Assembly: GCA_029266455.1 (NCBI GenBank)
Contig: JAQSWV010000005.1
Span: 1-64,000, forward strand
Source: Nocardioidaceae bacterium
GTDB taxonomy: Bacteria; Actinomycetota; Actinomycetes; Propionibacteriales; Nocardioidaceae
DNA: 64,000 nt
Direction of reading: 5' to 3'
Below the pieces are notes generated by a model. The model searched no databases and was not told where the DNA came from. It saw nothing but the letters and a program-made list of their open reading frames with translations. Of the stretch, positions 8,347-17,951 are shown one piece after another. How positions within the stretch are numbered: position 1 is the first letter of the stretch; the number at the start of each line of letters is the position of its first letter. Made by a program: the position numbers and the translations under genes.

Positions 8347-9630
8347 GTGAAAAGACTCGGCTTCCGATCGACTGTCGCACTCACGGCCGTCGTCATGAGC
8401 CTCGGACTGGCGGCGCCGACACACGCGTCGATCTCGCAGCCGTCGGTGGTCTCTGAGACGCCTTCCTCCAGGACGCCGCACGCCATCGACGACGCGGTGG
8501 TCGGGAACGCGGCCGTGCACACCTTCAGCCAGGTGGGCTCGGTGATGTATGCGGGCGGTCACTTCAACAGCGTCCAGGATCCAGCGCGGAAAACCACGTT
8601 CCAGCGCGACAACCTGTTCTCCTTCGACATCGCGTCGGGCACGCCGACGGACTGGTCGCCGAACGTCAACGGCCAGGTCACCCGCACCCTGTACGTCGCT
8701 CCGTACCTGTACGTCGGCGGCTCGTTCACGACCGCTGACGGTGTCAACGGCAGCCTCGTCCGCTACCGCGTGGACTCCGGGACACCGGCCATCGACACCA
8801 CCTGGCAGGCCGCCCGCGTGTCCGCGCCGGTCAGCGACCTCGACTACACCGGTGGCCGGCTCATCGTGGCAGGTTCGTTCAAGAAGCGGCTGGTGGCGCT
8901 CGACCCCGCGAACGGCGCGGACACCGGCTACCTCAACCTCGCGATCGCCGGGAGCGTCAAGAAGAACGGCGCCGGTCCCATCGAGGTCTACCGCATCGCG
9001 GTCAGCCCGGACGGCTCTCGTCTGGTGGCGATCGGCAACTTCGCCACGGTCGACGGGGCTTTGCGGAACCGCGCGTTCATGGTGAACCTCGGAGCCACGG
9101 CGTCGTTGGCCTCCTGGTACTACCAGCCGCTGGTCAACGCCTGTCGAGCGGCGAGCCTGGGTGCCCAGCTGCGCGATGTCGACTTCAGCCCTGACGGTTC
9201 CTACTTCGTGATGGTGGCGACCGGGTGGATCCCCGTGAGTGGTGGTGTCGGGAGGGACGTCTGCGATGCCGCCGCCCGGTTCGAGACGGACATCGCGAAC
9301 CCGACTCGTCCGACGTGGCTGAACTACACCGGCGGCGACACCCTGCACTCGGTGGCGGCCACCGGTGCCGCGGTCTATGTCGGCGGGCACCAGCGGTGGC
9401 AGGACAATCCCTTCGGAAGCGATAGTGCCGGTCCGGGTGCGGTGGAGCGCCAGGGGATCGCCGCCCTCGACCCGGTCACTGGCAAGGCACTTCCGTGGAA
9501 CCCGGGCAAGACCCGTGGAGTGGGCACGAAATTCATCTACGCGACAAGCGACGGCGTCTGGTTCGGCTCGGACGGCCGCCGGTTCGCCGGAGCGGTCCGC
9601 GACTCGATCGCGTTCACGCCCCTGCCCTGA
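8347..9630 (+). CDS. Secreted propeller-like repeat protein
   Basis: 427 residues with a signal peptide (MKRLGFRS, hydrophobic core, cleavage near THA|SIS). GTG 8347 has GGAGAAG about 7 nt upstream. The mature protein shows repeated blocks of the type YVGGSF-x-T, IVAGSF and YVGGHQ, alternating with phrases such as LVRYRVDSGTP and LVALDPANG, about 45-60 residues apart. This pattern is seen in actinobacterial delta-60/beta-propeller-type secreted proteins. It probably folds as a propeller; binding partner and role are unknown. It is unrelated in sequence to its neighbour prfB. Confidence 0.65.
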   Translation: MKRLGFRSTVALTAVVMSLGLAAPTHASISQPSVVSETPSSRTPHAIDDAVVGNAAVHTFSQVGSVMYAGGHFNSVQDPARKTTFQRDNLFSFDIASGTPTDWSPNVNGQVTRTLYVAPYLYVGGSFTTADGVNGSLVRYRVDSGTPAIDTTWQAARVSAPVSDLDYTGGRLIVAGSFKKRLVALDPANGADTGYLNLAIAGSVKKNGAGPIEVYRIAVSPDGSRLVAIGNFATVDGALRNRAFMVNLGATASLASWYYQPLVNACRAASLGAQLRDVDFSPDGSYFVMVATGWIPVSGGVGRDVCDAAARFETDIANPTRPTWLNYTGGDTLHSVAATGAAVYVGGHQRWQDNPFGSDSAGPGAVERQGIAALDPVTGKALPWNPGKTRGVGTKFIYATSDGVWFGSDGRRFAGAVRDSIAFTPLP

Positions 9631-9684
9631 TCCGCGCACCCGCCGTCTGCCGGCTGCCACCGGCCGCCCGCGTACCCTGACGAC

Positions 9685-10815
9685 GTGGCAGCCCCCGACC
9701 TCGAGGCCCGGCTCAAGGCCCTCGACCAGACCGTGCGGTCCATCGAGCAGGTGCTCGATCTCGACGCCATGCGCAAGGAGATCGCCGACCTGCAGGAGCA
9801 GGCGTCGGCTCCCGACCTTTGGAACGACCAGGCCAACGCCCAGCACGTGACCGGGCGCCTGTCGGTGCTGCAGGCCGACGTCGAGCGGGTCCTGTCCGTA
9901 CGCCAGCGCCTCGACGACACGGCCGTGCTGATCGAGCTGTCCGACGAGGAGGACGACCAGGCCATGGCCGCCGAGGCCCGGGCCGAGGCCGAGGCCGAGG
10001 TGGCCAAGCTCGCCAAGACCATCGAGGCGCTCGAGGTGCGCACCCTCCTGTCAGGCGAGTACGACGCCCGCGAGGCGCTGATGACCATCCGCTCAGGCGC
10101 CGGTGGCGTCGACGCCGCCGACTTCGCCGAGATGCTGATGCGCATGTACCTGCGCTGGGCGGAGCGGCACAAGTACCCCACCCAGGTGTACGACACCTCC
10201 CTGGCCGAGGAGGCGGGCATCAAGTCGGCCACGTTCGCCATCAAGGCGCCGTACGCCTACGGCACGCTCTCGGTCGAGTCGGGCACGCACCGGCTGGTGC
10301 GCATCTCCCCGTTCGACAACCAGGGTCGTCGGCAGACGTCGTTCGCCGCGGTCGAGGTAGTGCCCGTCCTGGAGAGCACCGACGAGATCGACGTGCCCGA
10401 GGACGAGCTGCGGATCGACGTCTACCGCTCGTCCGGTCCCGGCGGCCAGAGCGTCAACACCACGGACTCGGCCGTACGCATCACGCACCTGCCGACGGGC
10501 ATCGTCGTGTCGTGCCAGAACGAGAAGTCGCAGCTGCAGAACCGCGCCAGCGCGATGGTCATCCTCAAGGCCAAGCTGCTGGTGGTGAAGAAGGCGGAGG
10601 AGCGGGCCGAGCTCGACGAGCTGCGCGGCGACGTGCAGGGCTCGTGGGGCGACCAGATGCGCAACTACGTGCTGCACCCGTACCAGATGGTCAAGGACCT
10701 GCGCACCGAGTACGAGAGCGGCAACCCCGCCTCGGTGCTCGACGGGGACATCGACGAGTTCATCGAGGCCGGCATCCGGTGGCGACGGGGCGCCGAGACG
10801 GTTCCTGCCGGTTGA
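9685..10815 (+). CDS. prfB: Peptide chain release factor 2
   Basis: 376 residues, normal length for RF2. It recognises UGA/UAA stop codons and triggers peptide release. Visible hallmarks: the tripeptide anticodon SPF in [17 protein letters not shown] (RF1 would have PxT) and the catalytic loop [20 protein letters not shown] with the GGQ motif. The reading frame is continuous from GTG 9685, so the CUUUGAC programmed frameshift known from E. coli prfB is absent. In many actinobacteria prfB lies directly upstream of ftsE-ftsX and smpB. Here ftsE begins 9.8 kb further on. Confidence 0.97.
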   Translation: MAAPDLEARLKALDQTVRSIEQVLDLDAMRKEIADLQEQASAPDLWNDQANAQHVTGRLSVLQADVERVLSVRQRLDDTAVLIELSDEEDDQAMAAEARAEAEAEVAKLAKTIEALEVRTLLSGEYDAREALMTIRSGAGGVDAADFAEMLMRMYLRWAERHKYPTQVYDTSLAEEAGIKSATFAIKAPYAYGTLSVESGTHRLVRISPFDNQGRRQTSFAAVEVVPVLESTDEIDVPEDELRIDVYRSSGPGGQSVNTTDSAVRITHLPTGIVVSCQNEKSQLQNRASAMVILKAKLLVVKKAEERAELDELRGDVQGSWGDQMRNYVLHPYQMVKDLRTEYESGNPASVLDGDIDEFIEAGIRWRRGAETVPAG

Positions 10816-10883
10816 CGGGCTGACGGCGAGCGACCACCGCACGGCGCTGCCGGTGTCGGTGCGGGCTGGAACACTGTCGCGCC

Positions 10884-12278
10884 GTGACGACCCGCGACAC
10901 CACCTCCGACGACTCCCGCGGACCAGGCGGCAGCGGCGACCCGGAGACTCCACGGCAGCGCGGCCTGGTCGCAGTGCTGTGCCTGGTGCAGTTCGTCGAC
11001 GTGCTCGGCGTCACCGTGGTGATCACGGCGCTGCCGAGCATGCTGCGCGACCTCGACGCCTCGCCGTCGCAGGGCACGCTGATCGTCACCGGCTATGCGA
11101 TGTTCTTCGGTGGGCTGCTGATGACCGGAGCGCGGGTCGGGGACCGCTTCGGTCACCGCCGCACCATCGTCGTCTCGTGCGGGGTGTTCGCCGCTGCGTC
11201 GCTCGTGGGCGCGGTGGCTCAGGGGGTGCCGCTGCTGGCGGCCTCGCGCTGCCTGCAGGGAGCGGCGGCGGCCACCGCCGTGCCGGCCGCCCTGCGGCTG
11301 CTCACGACCCTCACCGCTGAGGGGCAGGCTCGCCGGCGCGCGCTCGCGGCATGGAGCGCCGCCGGAGCCGCGGCCGGTGCGAGCGGGTTCGTGGTCGGCG
11401 GTGTCCTGACCCAGGCGGTCAGCTGGCGTGCCATCTTCTGGCTGTTCATCGTCCTGGCCGCAGCGCTGGTGCCCGCGATGCTGCGTACGGTCCCGGCAGA
11501 CGGCCGGCGTGGTCGCCGCCTGCCACTCAACCCGCTTGCGTCGGTGCTGCTGACCGGGGCCGTCATGGCGCTGGTGCTCGGCACCACCTGGGTGGCCGAG
11601 CCGGCACAACGCGCGGCAGGGGTTGCTCTGGTCCTCGTCGCCGCGCTTGGCGCCGCGGCGTACCTGGCAGTCGAACGGCGGAGCGCTCACCCGCTGGTGC
11701 CGCGCGGCGCCTTCGGCATGGTCACTCTGCGCGCCGGCACGGTCGGCTCCTTCCTCAACACCGCCACGACGAGCTCGGCGGCGACCCTGGTCATGCTCGA
11801 GCTGCAGGACTCCATGGGCCGCTCGCCGCTCGAGGCGGCGGCCCTGCTGCTGCCGATGAGCCTCCTTGTCATCGTCGGCTCCGTGCTGGCGGCCCCGCTG
11901 CTGCGGTGGTGGACGCCCCGGGTGACGCTCGGCATCGGGCTGGGCGCTGTCGCGGTGGGCACCGGCGTGCTCCCGGTCGCCGCCACGGTGGTGACCATCC
12001 CGCTCGCCAGTGCAGTGTCAGGGCTCGGCCTCGGCATCGCCTCCGTCGCCGCGAACGGCATGGCCACCGACGTGCCAGTGGACCTGCGCGGTGCGGCGTC
12101 CGGGCTGGTCAACACCGCCGCCCAGCTGGGCACGGCAGTCGGTACGGCGGCGCTGATCCTGCTTGCTGCGGCCACCGACCCGCGGACCGCCTGGGCGGCG
12201 GCCACGGCGGTGGCGCTGGCCGCGGCCGCCGCTTTCGTCAGGACCGGGCGGCGTGACCCCGAGCGACACCGCTCCTGA
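10884..12278 (+). CDS. MFS drug/metabolite exporter (DHA2/EmrB-QacA type)
   Basis: 464 residues, mostly hydrophobic, with 12-14 predicted helices. MFS features: the D(V/I)LGVTVV helix-1 region ending with ALPSMLRDLDAS, the loop 2-3 motif GARVGDRFGHRR, and motif C-like GAAAGASGFVVGGVLTQAVSWRAIFWLF in helix 5. These fit the drug:H+ antiporter DHA2 group. The substrate cannot be read. The GTG 10884 start gives a 30-residue hydrophilic N-terminus before the first helix. It sits 68 bp after prfB on the same strand. Confidence 0.85.
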   Translation: MTTRDTTSDDSRGPGGSGDPETPRQRGLVAVLCLVQFVDVLGVTVVITALPSMLRDLDASPSQGTLIVTGYAMFFGGLLMTGARVGDRFGHRRTIVVSCGVFAAASLVGAVAQGVPLLAASRCLQGAAAATAVPAALRLLTTLTAEGQARRRALAAWSAAGAAAGASGFVVGGVLTQAVSWRAIFWLFIVLAAALVPAMLRTVPADGRRGRRLPLNPLASVLLTGAVMALVLGTTWVAEPAQRAAGVALVLVAALGAAAYLAVERRSAHPLVPRGAFGMVTLRAGTVGSFLNTATTSSAATLVMLELQDSMGRSPLEAAALLLPMSLLVIVGSVLAAPLLRWWTPRVTLGIGLGAVAVGTGVLPVAATVVTIPLASAVSGLGLGIASVAANGMATDVPVDLRGAASGLVNTAAQLGTAVGTAALILLAAATDPRTAWAAATAVALAAAAAFVRTGRRDPERHRS

Positions 12279-12342
12279 CGCGACCGCAGCGGTAGGGCAT
12301 GCTCGACATGTCGGACCACATTCTCTTGTTGGAGGCAGCGCG

Positions 12343-13809
12343 ATGTCCCTGAGCGACCGCGAGCAGTCGGTGATCGACGGCGTCCCCACCCGGTTGTTCA
12401 TCCAGGGAGAGTGGCTGGATGGCGAGGGCGGCGGCACGTTCGACGTCGAGGATCCCTCCACCGGAGAGGTCCTCACCCAGGTCGCCGACGCCGGCGCCTC
12501 CAACGGTGTCGCGGCACTCGACGCGGCCGTACAGACGCAGGCAGCCTGGGCCGCCACCCCGCCGCGGGAGCGAGGCGAGATCCTGCGCCGCGCCTTCGAG
12601 CTCATCACCGAGCGCACCGACGACCTGGCGCTGCTGATGACGCTCGAGATGGGCAAGCCGCTCAAGGAGTCCAAGGCCGAGATCGCCTACGGCGCCGAGT
12701 TCTTCCGCTGGTTCTCCGAGGAGGCGGTGCGCATCGCGGGCCGCTGGTCGGTCGCACCGAACGGTGCCACCCGGCTGCTCACCATGAAGCAGCCGGTGGG
12801 GCCGTGCCTGATGATCACGCCGTGGAACTTCCCGCTCGCCATGGGCACCCGCAAGATCGGGCCGGCGATCGCCGCGGGCTGCACGATGGTCGTCAAGCCC
12901 GCCGGGCTGACGCCACTGACCATGTTGGCGCTGGCCCAGATCCTCACCGAGGCCGGCCTGCCCGACGGTGTCCTCAACGTGCTCACCACGTCGTCGACCA
13001 GCGCGGTGATGGAGCCGCTGATCCGTGATCCGCGCCTGCGCAAGCTGACCTTCACGGGCTCGACCGAGGTCGGGCGCAAGCTCGTCGAGCAGAGCGCCGA
13101 GGGCCTGCTGCGGATGTCGATGGAGCTCGGTGGCAATGCCCCGTTCCTGGTCTTCGCCGACGCCGACCTCGACGCCGCGGTCGACGGGGCGATGCTGGCC
13201 AAGATGCGCAATGTCGGCGAGGCCTGCACGGCCGCGAACCGATTCATCGTGCACGAGTCGGTGGCCGACGAGTTCTCCCGGCGACTGGCCGAGCGGATGG
13301 GGGCACTGGTGGTGGGCCGGGGCACTGAGGACGGTGTCGACGTCGGACCACTGGTCGAGGGAAAGCAGCGGGACAAGGTCGCCGAGCTGGTCGATGACGC
13401 GGTCAGCAACGGCGCTGAGGTCGCCGTCGGGGGCGGCGCCGGTGAGGGTGCAGGCTACTTCTACACCCCCACCGTGCTCACCGACGTGCCGCACGACGCC
13501 CGGATGTTCCGCGAGGAGATCTTCGGCCCCGTCGCGCCGGTCTTCACCTTCTCGGAGGACGAGAAGGGCATCGCGATGGCCAACGACACCGAGTTCGGCC
13601 TGGTCGCCTACGCGTTCACCCAGGACCTGACCCGCGCGATCACCGTGGCGGAGCAGCTCGAGACCGGCATGGTCGGGTTGAACCAGGGCGTCGTCTCCAA
13701 CCCGTCGGCGCCGTTCGGCGGCGTCAAGGCGAGCGGGTTCGGCCGGGAGGGCGGCGCCGAGGGCATCGAGGAGTACCTAGAGACCAAGTACGTCGGGCTG
13801 GCCCTGTAG
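12343..13809 (+). CDS. NAD(P)-dependent aldehyde dehydrogenase, succinate-semialdehyde dehydrogenase-like
   Basis: 488 residues. It oxidises an aldehyde to the acid with NAD(P); similarity of motifs to GabD-type enzymes suggests succinate semialdehyde, but the substrate is inferred. Seen: MTLEMGKPLKESKAEI, the cofactor-binding TPWNFPLAMGTRKIGPA and FTGSTEVGRKL, the general base Glu in MELGGNAPF and the nucleophile Cys in NVGEACTAANRF, plus the C-terminal PFGGVKASGFGREGG. ATG 12343 is chosen because GGAGGC lies 6 nt upstream; a longer in-frame extension to 12163 would overlap the MFS gene and lacks family similarity. It converges with the amidase gene, with only 6 bp between the stops. Confidence 0.9.
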   Translation: MSLSDREQSVIDGVPTRLFIQGEWLDGEGGGTFDVEDPSTGEVLTQVADAGASNGVAALDAAVQTQAAWAATPPRERGEILRRAFELITERTDDLALLMTLEMGKPLKESKAEIAYGAEFFRWFSEEAVRIAGRWSVAPNGATRLLTMKQPVGPCLMITPWNFPLAMGTRKIGPAIAAGCTMVVKPAGLTPLTMLALAQILTEAGLPDGVLNVLTTSSTSAVMEPLIRDPRLRKLTFTGSTEVGRKLVEQSAEGLLRMSMELGGNAPFLVFADADLDAAVDGAMLAKMRNVGEACTAANRFIVHESVADEFSRRLAERMGALVVGRGTEDGVDVGPLVEGKQRDKVAELVDDAVSNGAEVAVGGGAGEGAGYFYTPTVLTDVPHDARMFREEIFGPVAPVFTFSEDEKGIAMANDTEFGLVAYAFTQDLTRAITVAEQLETGMVGLNQGVVSNPSAPFGGVKASGFGREGGAEGIEEYLETKYVGLAL

Positions 13810-13815
13810 CCGGCG

Positions 13816-15162
13816 TCAGCACATCGTCTCGACCGCGGCCGCCACCCGGTACAGCCGCGAGTCCATTCCCGCCGGTGCCATCAGCTGCACCCCCACGGGC
13901 AGGCCCGTGTCGGGGCAGTCGCCGGCCGGCAGCGACATCGCGGCGATGCCGGTGAGGTTGGCCAGCACCGTCCAGCAGTCCGTACGTGGCGCCGACAGCG
14001 GGTCGTCCAGGCCGAGCCCGAGCGGCGGTGCCGTCACCGGCATGGTCGGCGAGGCCAGCAGGGTGCAGCGGGCGAAGGCGGCGGCCACCTCGCTGCGCAA
14101 CGCCCGGGCCACCCCGATGCCCCAGCCGATCCCTGCCCCGTCGGGATCGTCGCGCAGCCGGCGGCCGATCCGGTAGCGCCGCAGAGCCTCTGGCCCCAGC
14201 GCCGCCGCATAGGGCTCAAGGGCAGGCACGCACTCGTACGACGAGACCGAGTAGTAGGCGCCCAGCGCCTCGGAGGTGCTGGGTACCGACACCTCGACGA
14301 CCTCGGCGCCGAGGGCTGACAGCAGCGTGACGACGGCATCGAGACGGTGGCGCACACCGCCACTGTTGGAAGGTCCGCACATCTGGCGGACCAGGCCGAT
14401 CCGGTGGCCGGTCAGGTCGGGGTCCGCGCGGCCGAGCTCGGCCGCGGCCCCGAGCCCGGTCGCGGCCGCCATCACGTCGTGCAGCCGGGCTGCCTCGAGC
14501 ACGGTCGAGGCCAGGGGTCCCGCCTGGTCGAGGCTGGGGGCGAACGGCATCATCCCTCCGGCCGGGACGCTGCCGTACGACGGCTTGACGCCGACGATCC
14601 CGCACAGGGCGGCCGGCTCGCGGATCGACCCGCCCGTGTCGGTGCCGACAGCCATGCCCACCTCACCGGAGGCGACGGCGGCGGCGCTGCCACCACTCGA
14701 CCCGCCGGGGGAGCGACCCAGGTCGCGCGGGTGCCGGGTCGGCCCCTCCGCCGACGTCTCCGTCGTGGCTCCCATCGCGAACTCGTCGAGGTTGGACTTG
14801 CCCAGCACCACCGCCCCGGCGTGGCGCAGCCGGTGGACCAGCATCGCGTCTCGCGTCGCCCTCGTGGCGGGCAGGGCCGCCGACCCGCAGCTGGTGGGCA
14901 TCCCGCGCACCAGGATGTTGTCCTTGACCACCAGCGGTGTCCCGGTGAGCGGCCCGTCGGGGCGGCCCAGGGCCCTCCTCCGGTCCAGCCCACGAGCGGT
15001 CGCCAGCGCACCGGCCGGGTCGACATGCAGCAGGGCATGGACGTGCGGCTCGGTCACCGCGATGGTGGCGAGCGCCTCGGTCACCGTCTCGACCGCCGAG
15101 CGCGGCGGAGCGTCGGTACGGGGGAGCGCCACCGCCGGCTGCTGCGTCACAGCCATGAGCAT
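13816..15162 (-). CDS. Amidase-signature family amidohydrolase
   Basis: 448 residues. Amidase-signature enzymes use a Ser-cisSer-Lys triad to cleave amide bonds. All three are visible: Lys80 (VVKDNILVRG), cis-Ser155 in SPGGSSGGSAAAV, and nucleophile Ser179 in GTDTGGSIREPAA. The spacing matches GatA-type enzymes. It is probably a stand-alone amidase and not the GatA subunit, since no gatB or gatC is adjacent and the C-terminal half is less typical. The start could be ATG 15162 or ATG 15156. The upstream same-strand gene is asnB, separated by a hairpin. Confidence 0.85.
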   Translation of the reverse strand: MLMAVTQQPAVALPRTDAPPRSAVETVTEALATIAVTEPHVHALLHVDPAGALATARGLDRRRALGRPDGPLTGTPLVVKDNILVRGMPTSCGSAALPATRATRDAMLVHRLRHAGAVVLGKSNLDEFAMGATTETSAEGPTRHPRDLGRSPGGSSGGSAAAVASGEVGMAVGTDTGGSIREPAALCGIVGVKPSYGSVPAGGMMPFAPSLDQAGPLASTVLEAARLHDVMAAATGLGAAAELGRADPDLTGHRIGLVRQMCGPSNSGGVRHRLDAVVTLLSALGAEVVEVSVPSTSEALGAYYSVSSYECVPALEPYAAALGPEALRRYRIGRRLRDDPDGAGIGWGIGVARALRSEVAAAFARCTLLASPTMPVTAPPLGLGLDDPLSAPRTDCWTVLANLTGIAAMSLPAGDCPDTGLPVGVQLMAPAGMDSRLYRVAAAVETMC

Positions 15163-15166
15163 GGGG

Positions 15167-15183
15167 CCGCGGTGTTACCGCGG
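15167..15183. terminator. Hairpin between asnB and the amidase gene
   Basis: CCGCGGT-GTT-ACCGCGG, a perfect 7-bp stem with a 3-nt loop, 33 bp past the asnB stop and just before the amidase start. It is probably a terminator for asnB or an attenuating hairpin for the amidase; no U-tract is present. Confidence 0.4.
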
Positions 15184-15215
15184 TGTTGCCGGTACGGAAC
15201 GACTGACCGCCGGGT

Positions 15216-16724
15216 TCAGGCGGTGGCGAACCTGCCCAGAACCCGCCCGGACCGGATGCCCTGGAGCCGCTCGGCGAACACCCGCTGATAGCCGAGCTCC
15301 TCGCGACTGCGTGCCGGAGGGAGTCCCGGCACACGGACCTGCTCCCAGTCGTCATCCGGCGCCAGGTCGTGGGCCCTCTCGGCCATCACGTCGGCCGTGC
15401 CGCTGCCGTCGCCGAACTGCTCCTTGCGGCGCCACAGGATCTCGTCGGGGATCCACCCCGTGAACGCCTCGCGCAGGATCGCCTTCTCCTGACCCTCCTC
15501 GCCCGGCAGCTTCCAGTCGATGGGAACGCGCTGGGCGACCGCGATCAGGTCGAGGTCGAGGAACGGCACCCGTGCCTCGAGGCCGTGCGCCATCGTCACC
15601 CGGTCGCAGCGCTGCAGGTTGAGGTTGTGCAGACCCTCGACGCTGCGGATCAGCTCGAGCCGCAGCTCGTCGGAGTCCTCGATGTCGCGCAGGTGGTCGT
15701 AGCCGGCGAACAGCTCGTCGGCACCCTCACCCGTGAGCACCACCTTGACGTGCTGGGCGGCCAGCTCGGACAGCAGGTAGTTGGGCACCGCGCTGCGCAC
15801 CAGCGAAGGCTCGAACGACTCGATCGACGCCACCACGGTGGGCAGCACCTCCACGACCTCGTCAGCGGTGTACACGCGCTCGTGGTGCTCGAGCCCGAGG
15901 GACTCGGCCACGATCCGGGCGGCCACCAGGTCGGAGCTGCCCTCGGTGCCCGCCGCGAAGGAGTGCACCGGCTGCCCCCGCTGCGACTCGCGGGCGAGGA
16001 TGGCCGCCACCAGGCTCGAGTCGAGACCGCCGGACAGGAAGACCCCGACCGGTACGTCGGCCATCATCCGGCGGCGGACGCCGGCGATCAGAGCGGTCCG
16101 GATCGCGTCCTTGGCCTCGTCCCGCGAGCGGTACTCCCGAGTCTCCTCGGCGATCTCGCCGTATCGGACGAGCCCCTCGGCCACCGTCCAGATGTGGCCG
16201 GGCGGGAACTCCTCGACCAGGGGGCGCCAGTCGGGCTCGAAGGCGCGCAGCTCGGAGGCGAAGGCCACCACGCCGTCGTGCTGAGCCCAGTACAGCGGCT
16301 TGACGCCGAGCCGGTCGCGGGCGGCGAGGAACCAGCCGTCCTCGTCGGCCACACAGAACGCGAACATGCCGCGCAGCCGGGACACGCCCTCGGCCCCGTC
16401 GTACGACGAGTGCAACGCCGCCTCACTGTCGGAGCGGGTGAGGAACGGCCCGTCGAACTCGCCTCGCAGCACCTCGTGGTTGTAGATCTCCCCGTTGCAG
16501 ACCACCCAGCGGCGAGAGGTCTGATCGCCCAGCGGCTGGTCGCCCCCCTCGAGGTCGACGATCGACAACCGGGTGTGCCCGAGCCAGGTCCGCCCCACGG
16601 TCCTGGCGGAGATGCCGTCAGGTCCCCGGTGCTCCAGGCGGCGCAGCATCGGCATGCCGAGCGCCTCGAGCGCCTCGGAGGTGGTGTCAGCGGTGGTGGA
16701 GTGCAGGACGGCGATGCCGCACAC
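15216..16724 (-). CDS. asnB: Glutamine-hydrolysing asparagine synthetase
   Basis: 502 residues. It converts aspartate, glutamine and ATP to asparagine and glutamate. The initiator Met precedes Cys2 (MCGIAVLH), the N-terminal nucleophile of class-II glutaminase domains. RRLEHRGPDG, LGHTRLSIVDLEGGDQP and VVCNGEIYNH are typical of that domain. The synthetase half carries the PP-loop SGGLDSSLVAAI and the GEGADELFAGYD motif. It is somewhat shorter than E. coli AsnB (about 550), as in many actinobacterial and archaeal forms. It runs divergently from the HipA-like gene with 67 bp between the starts. Confidence 0.93.
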   Translation of the reverse strand: MCGIAVLHSTTADTTSEALEALGMPMLRRLEHRGPDGISARTVGRTWLGHTRLSIVDLEGGDQPLGDQTSRRWVVCNGEIYNHEVLRGEFDGPFLTRSDSEAALHSSYDGAEGVSRLRGMFAFCVADEDGWFLAARDRLGVKPLYWAQHDGVVAFASELRAFEPDWRPLVEEFPPGHIWTVAEGLVRYGEIAEETREYRSRDEAKDAIRTALIAGVRRRMMADVPVGVFLSGGLDSSLVAAILARESQRGQPVHSFAAGTEGSSDLVAARIVAESLGLEHHERVYTADEVVEVLPTVVASIESFEPSLVRSAVPNYLLSELAAQHVKVVLTGEGADELFAGYDHLRDIEDSDELRLELIRSVEGLHNLNLQRCDRVTMAHGLEARVPFLDLDLIAVAQRVPIDWKLPGEEGQEKAILREAFTGWIPDEILWRRKEQFGDGSGTADVMAERAHDLAPDDDWEQVRVPGLPPARSREELGYQRVFAERLQGIRSGRVLGRFATA

Positions 16725-16791
16725 GAGAGGCCTTCCGGAAGGTGGAGGCCAGAGTACCGGCCGGTGCGCTGCTACGGCCTAGCCTGGTGGC

Positions 16792-17559
16792 GTGCTCCCG
16801 ACCGTCGCGACCACGCGGTACGTCACCCCACTGCGGGAGGGCGGGTCGTTGCCCGGCCTCGTCGAGGCCGACGACCTCGGCACGTACGTCGTGAAGTTCC
16901 GTGGCGCCGGCCAGGGACGTGCCGTCCTGGTCGCCGAGATCGTCGTCGGTGAGCTCGCCCGTCGGCTGGGGCTGCGCGTGCCGGAGCTCAAGCTGATCGA
17001 CCTGGACGAGCGCATAGCCCGCTACGAGCCCGACGAGGAGGTTCAGGACCTGCTCCGGGCGAGTATCGGACTCAACCTCGCGATCGACTTCCTGCCGCGC
17101 GCACTCGGCTACGACGGCGTCTCGTTCCGGGTGGACCCCGTCGAGGCGGGCCGGGTGCTGTGGCTGGACGCGCTGGTCGGCAACGTGGACCGTAGCTGGC
17201 GCAACCCCAACCTGCTGGTCTGGCACGGCGAGCTGTGGCTGATCGACCACGGCGCCGCCCTGTGGTTCCACCACCGCTGGCCCTCGGGGCCCCGTGACCC
17301 GCGACACTTCGCCGAGACGCCGTACGACGCCTCCGATCACGTGCTGTCGCCCCACCTGTCCTCCGTGCCGGCTGCAGCCGCCGCGCTGGCGCCACTGGTG
17401 ACCAGAGAGCTGCTTCACGATGTGCTGAGCCAGGTGCCGGACCAGTGGCTGCCGTCCCCACCCGACCAGGCCACGGCCGAGCACCTGCGCGGCGCGTACG
17501 TGGAGCACCTGCTGGCCCGGCTGGCGGCGGCACAGTCGTGGCTGCCGGTCGCCGCATGA
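16792..17559 (+). CDS. HipA-like kinase family protein
   Basis: 255 residues, shorter than E. coli HipA (about 440). The kinase core is recognisable: a Lys in TYVVKFRGAGQG followed by EIVVGELARRLGL (ATP-binding Lys and helix Glu), the catalytic loop LDALVGNVDRSWRNPNLL (Asp and Asn present) and a DFG-like LIDHGAALW. The classical N-terminal HipA subdomain is missing and no hipB antitoxin gene is adjacent. Instead the stop overlaps the start of a DUF3037 gene (ATGA), so the two proteins probably act together. The target is unknown; whether it is a toxin cannot be told from sequence. Confidence 0.75.
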   Translation: MLPTVATTRYVTPLREGGSLPGLVEADDLGTYVVKFRGAGQGRAVLVAEIVVGELARRLGLRVPELKLIDLDERIARYEPDEEVQDLLRASIGLNLAIDFLPRALGYDGVSFRVDPVEAGRVLWLDALVGNVDRSWRNPNLLVWHGELWLIDHGAALWFHHRWPSGPRDPRHFAETPYDASDHVLSPHLSSVPAAAAALAPLVTRELLHDVLSQVPDQWLPSPPDQATAEHLRGAYVEHLLARLAAAQSWLPVAA

Positions 17560-17951
17560 GCCGGCTACTGGGGTTCGAGCACGTGCTGCTTCGGGCTGTG
17601 CCGCGGGTCGACCGGGGTGAGTCCATCAACGTCGGCGTCGCGGTCTACTGCCAGGCCGCCGACTTCCTGGGGGCGGCCGTCCATGTCGATCGCGATCGAC
17701 TGGCCGCCCTCGACCCGGGCGGCGAGATCGAGGGGCTGGCCGAGTCGCTGTGCGCCGCGCTGGACACGATCCAGGCCGTGTGCGCGGGCGACGCCTCGAC
17801 CGGCCGGGCGGCGGAAGGCCCGCGGGGCGAGCGCTTCCGGTGGCTGGCCGCCCCGCGCTCGACGGTCGTCCAGCCGGGCCCGATCCACGGCGGGGTCACC
17901 GTGGACCCGGCGGCCGAGCTGCAGCATCTGCTGGACCGGCTGGTGCGCTGA
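17556..17951 (+). CDS. DUF3037 family protein
   Basis: 131 residues from ATG 17556, which overlaps the TGA of the HipA-like gene. The N-terminal pattern FEHVLLRAVPRVDRGESINVGVAVYC is the hallmark of DUF3037, a family of unknown function often found beside short HipA-like kinases. The C-terminus carries a helical segment (AAELQHLLDRLV). No transmembrane or signal segment is seen, so it is presumably cytosolic. Tight coupling suggests it is a partner, substrate or regulator of the kinase; this is inference. Confidence 0.75.
   Translation: MSRLLGFEHVLLRAVPRVDRGESINVGVAVYCQAADFLGAAVHVDRDRLAALDPGGEIEGLAESLCAALDTIQAVCAGDASTGRAAEGPRGERFRWLAAPRSTVVQPGPIHGGVTVDPAAELQHLLDRLVR

Noticed and set aside
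9815-9825. CTTTGG in the 5' part of prfB as a remnant of programmed frameshifting
   Set aside because: No in-frame TGA is present and the frame is open throughout, so no frameshift is needed.
15369-16952. Long + strand open frame of 527 codons
   Set aside because: Antisense to asnB, which has all its motifs; composition is typical of a shadow frame.
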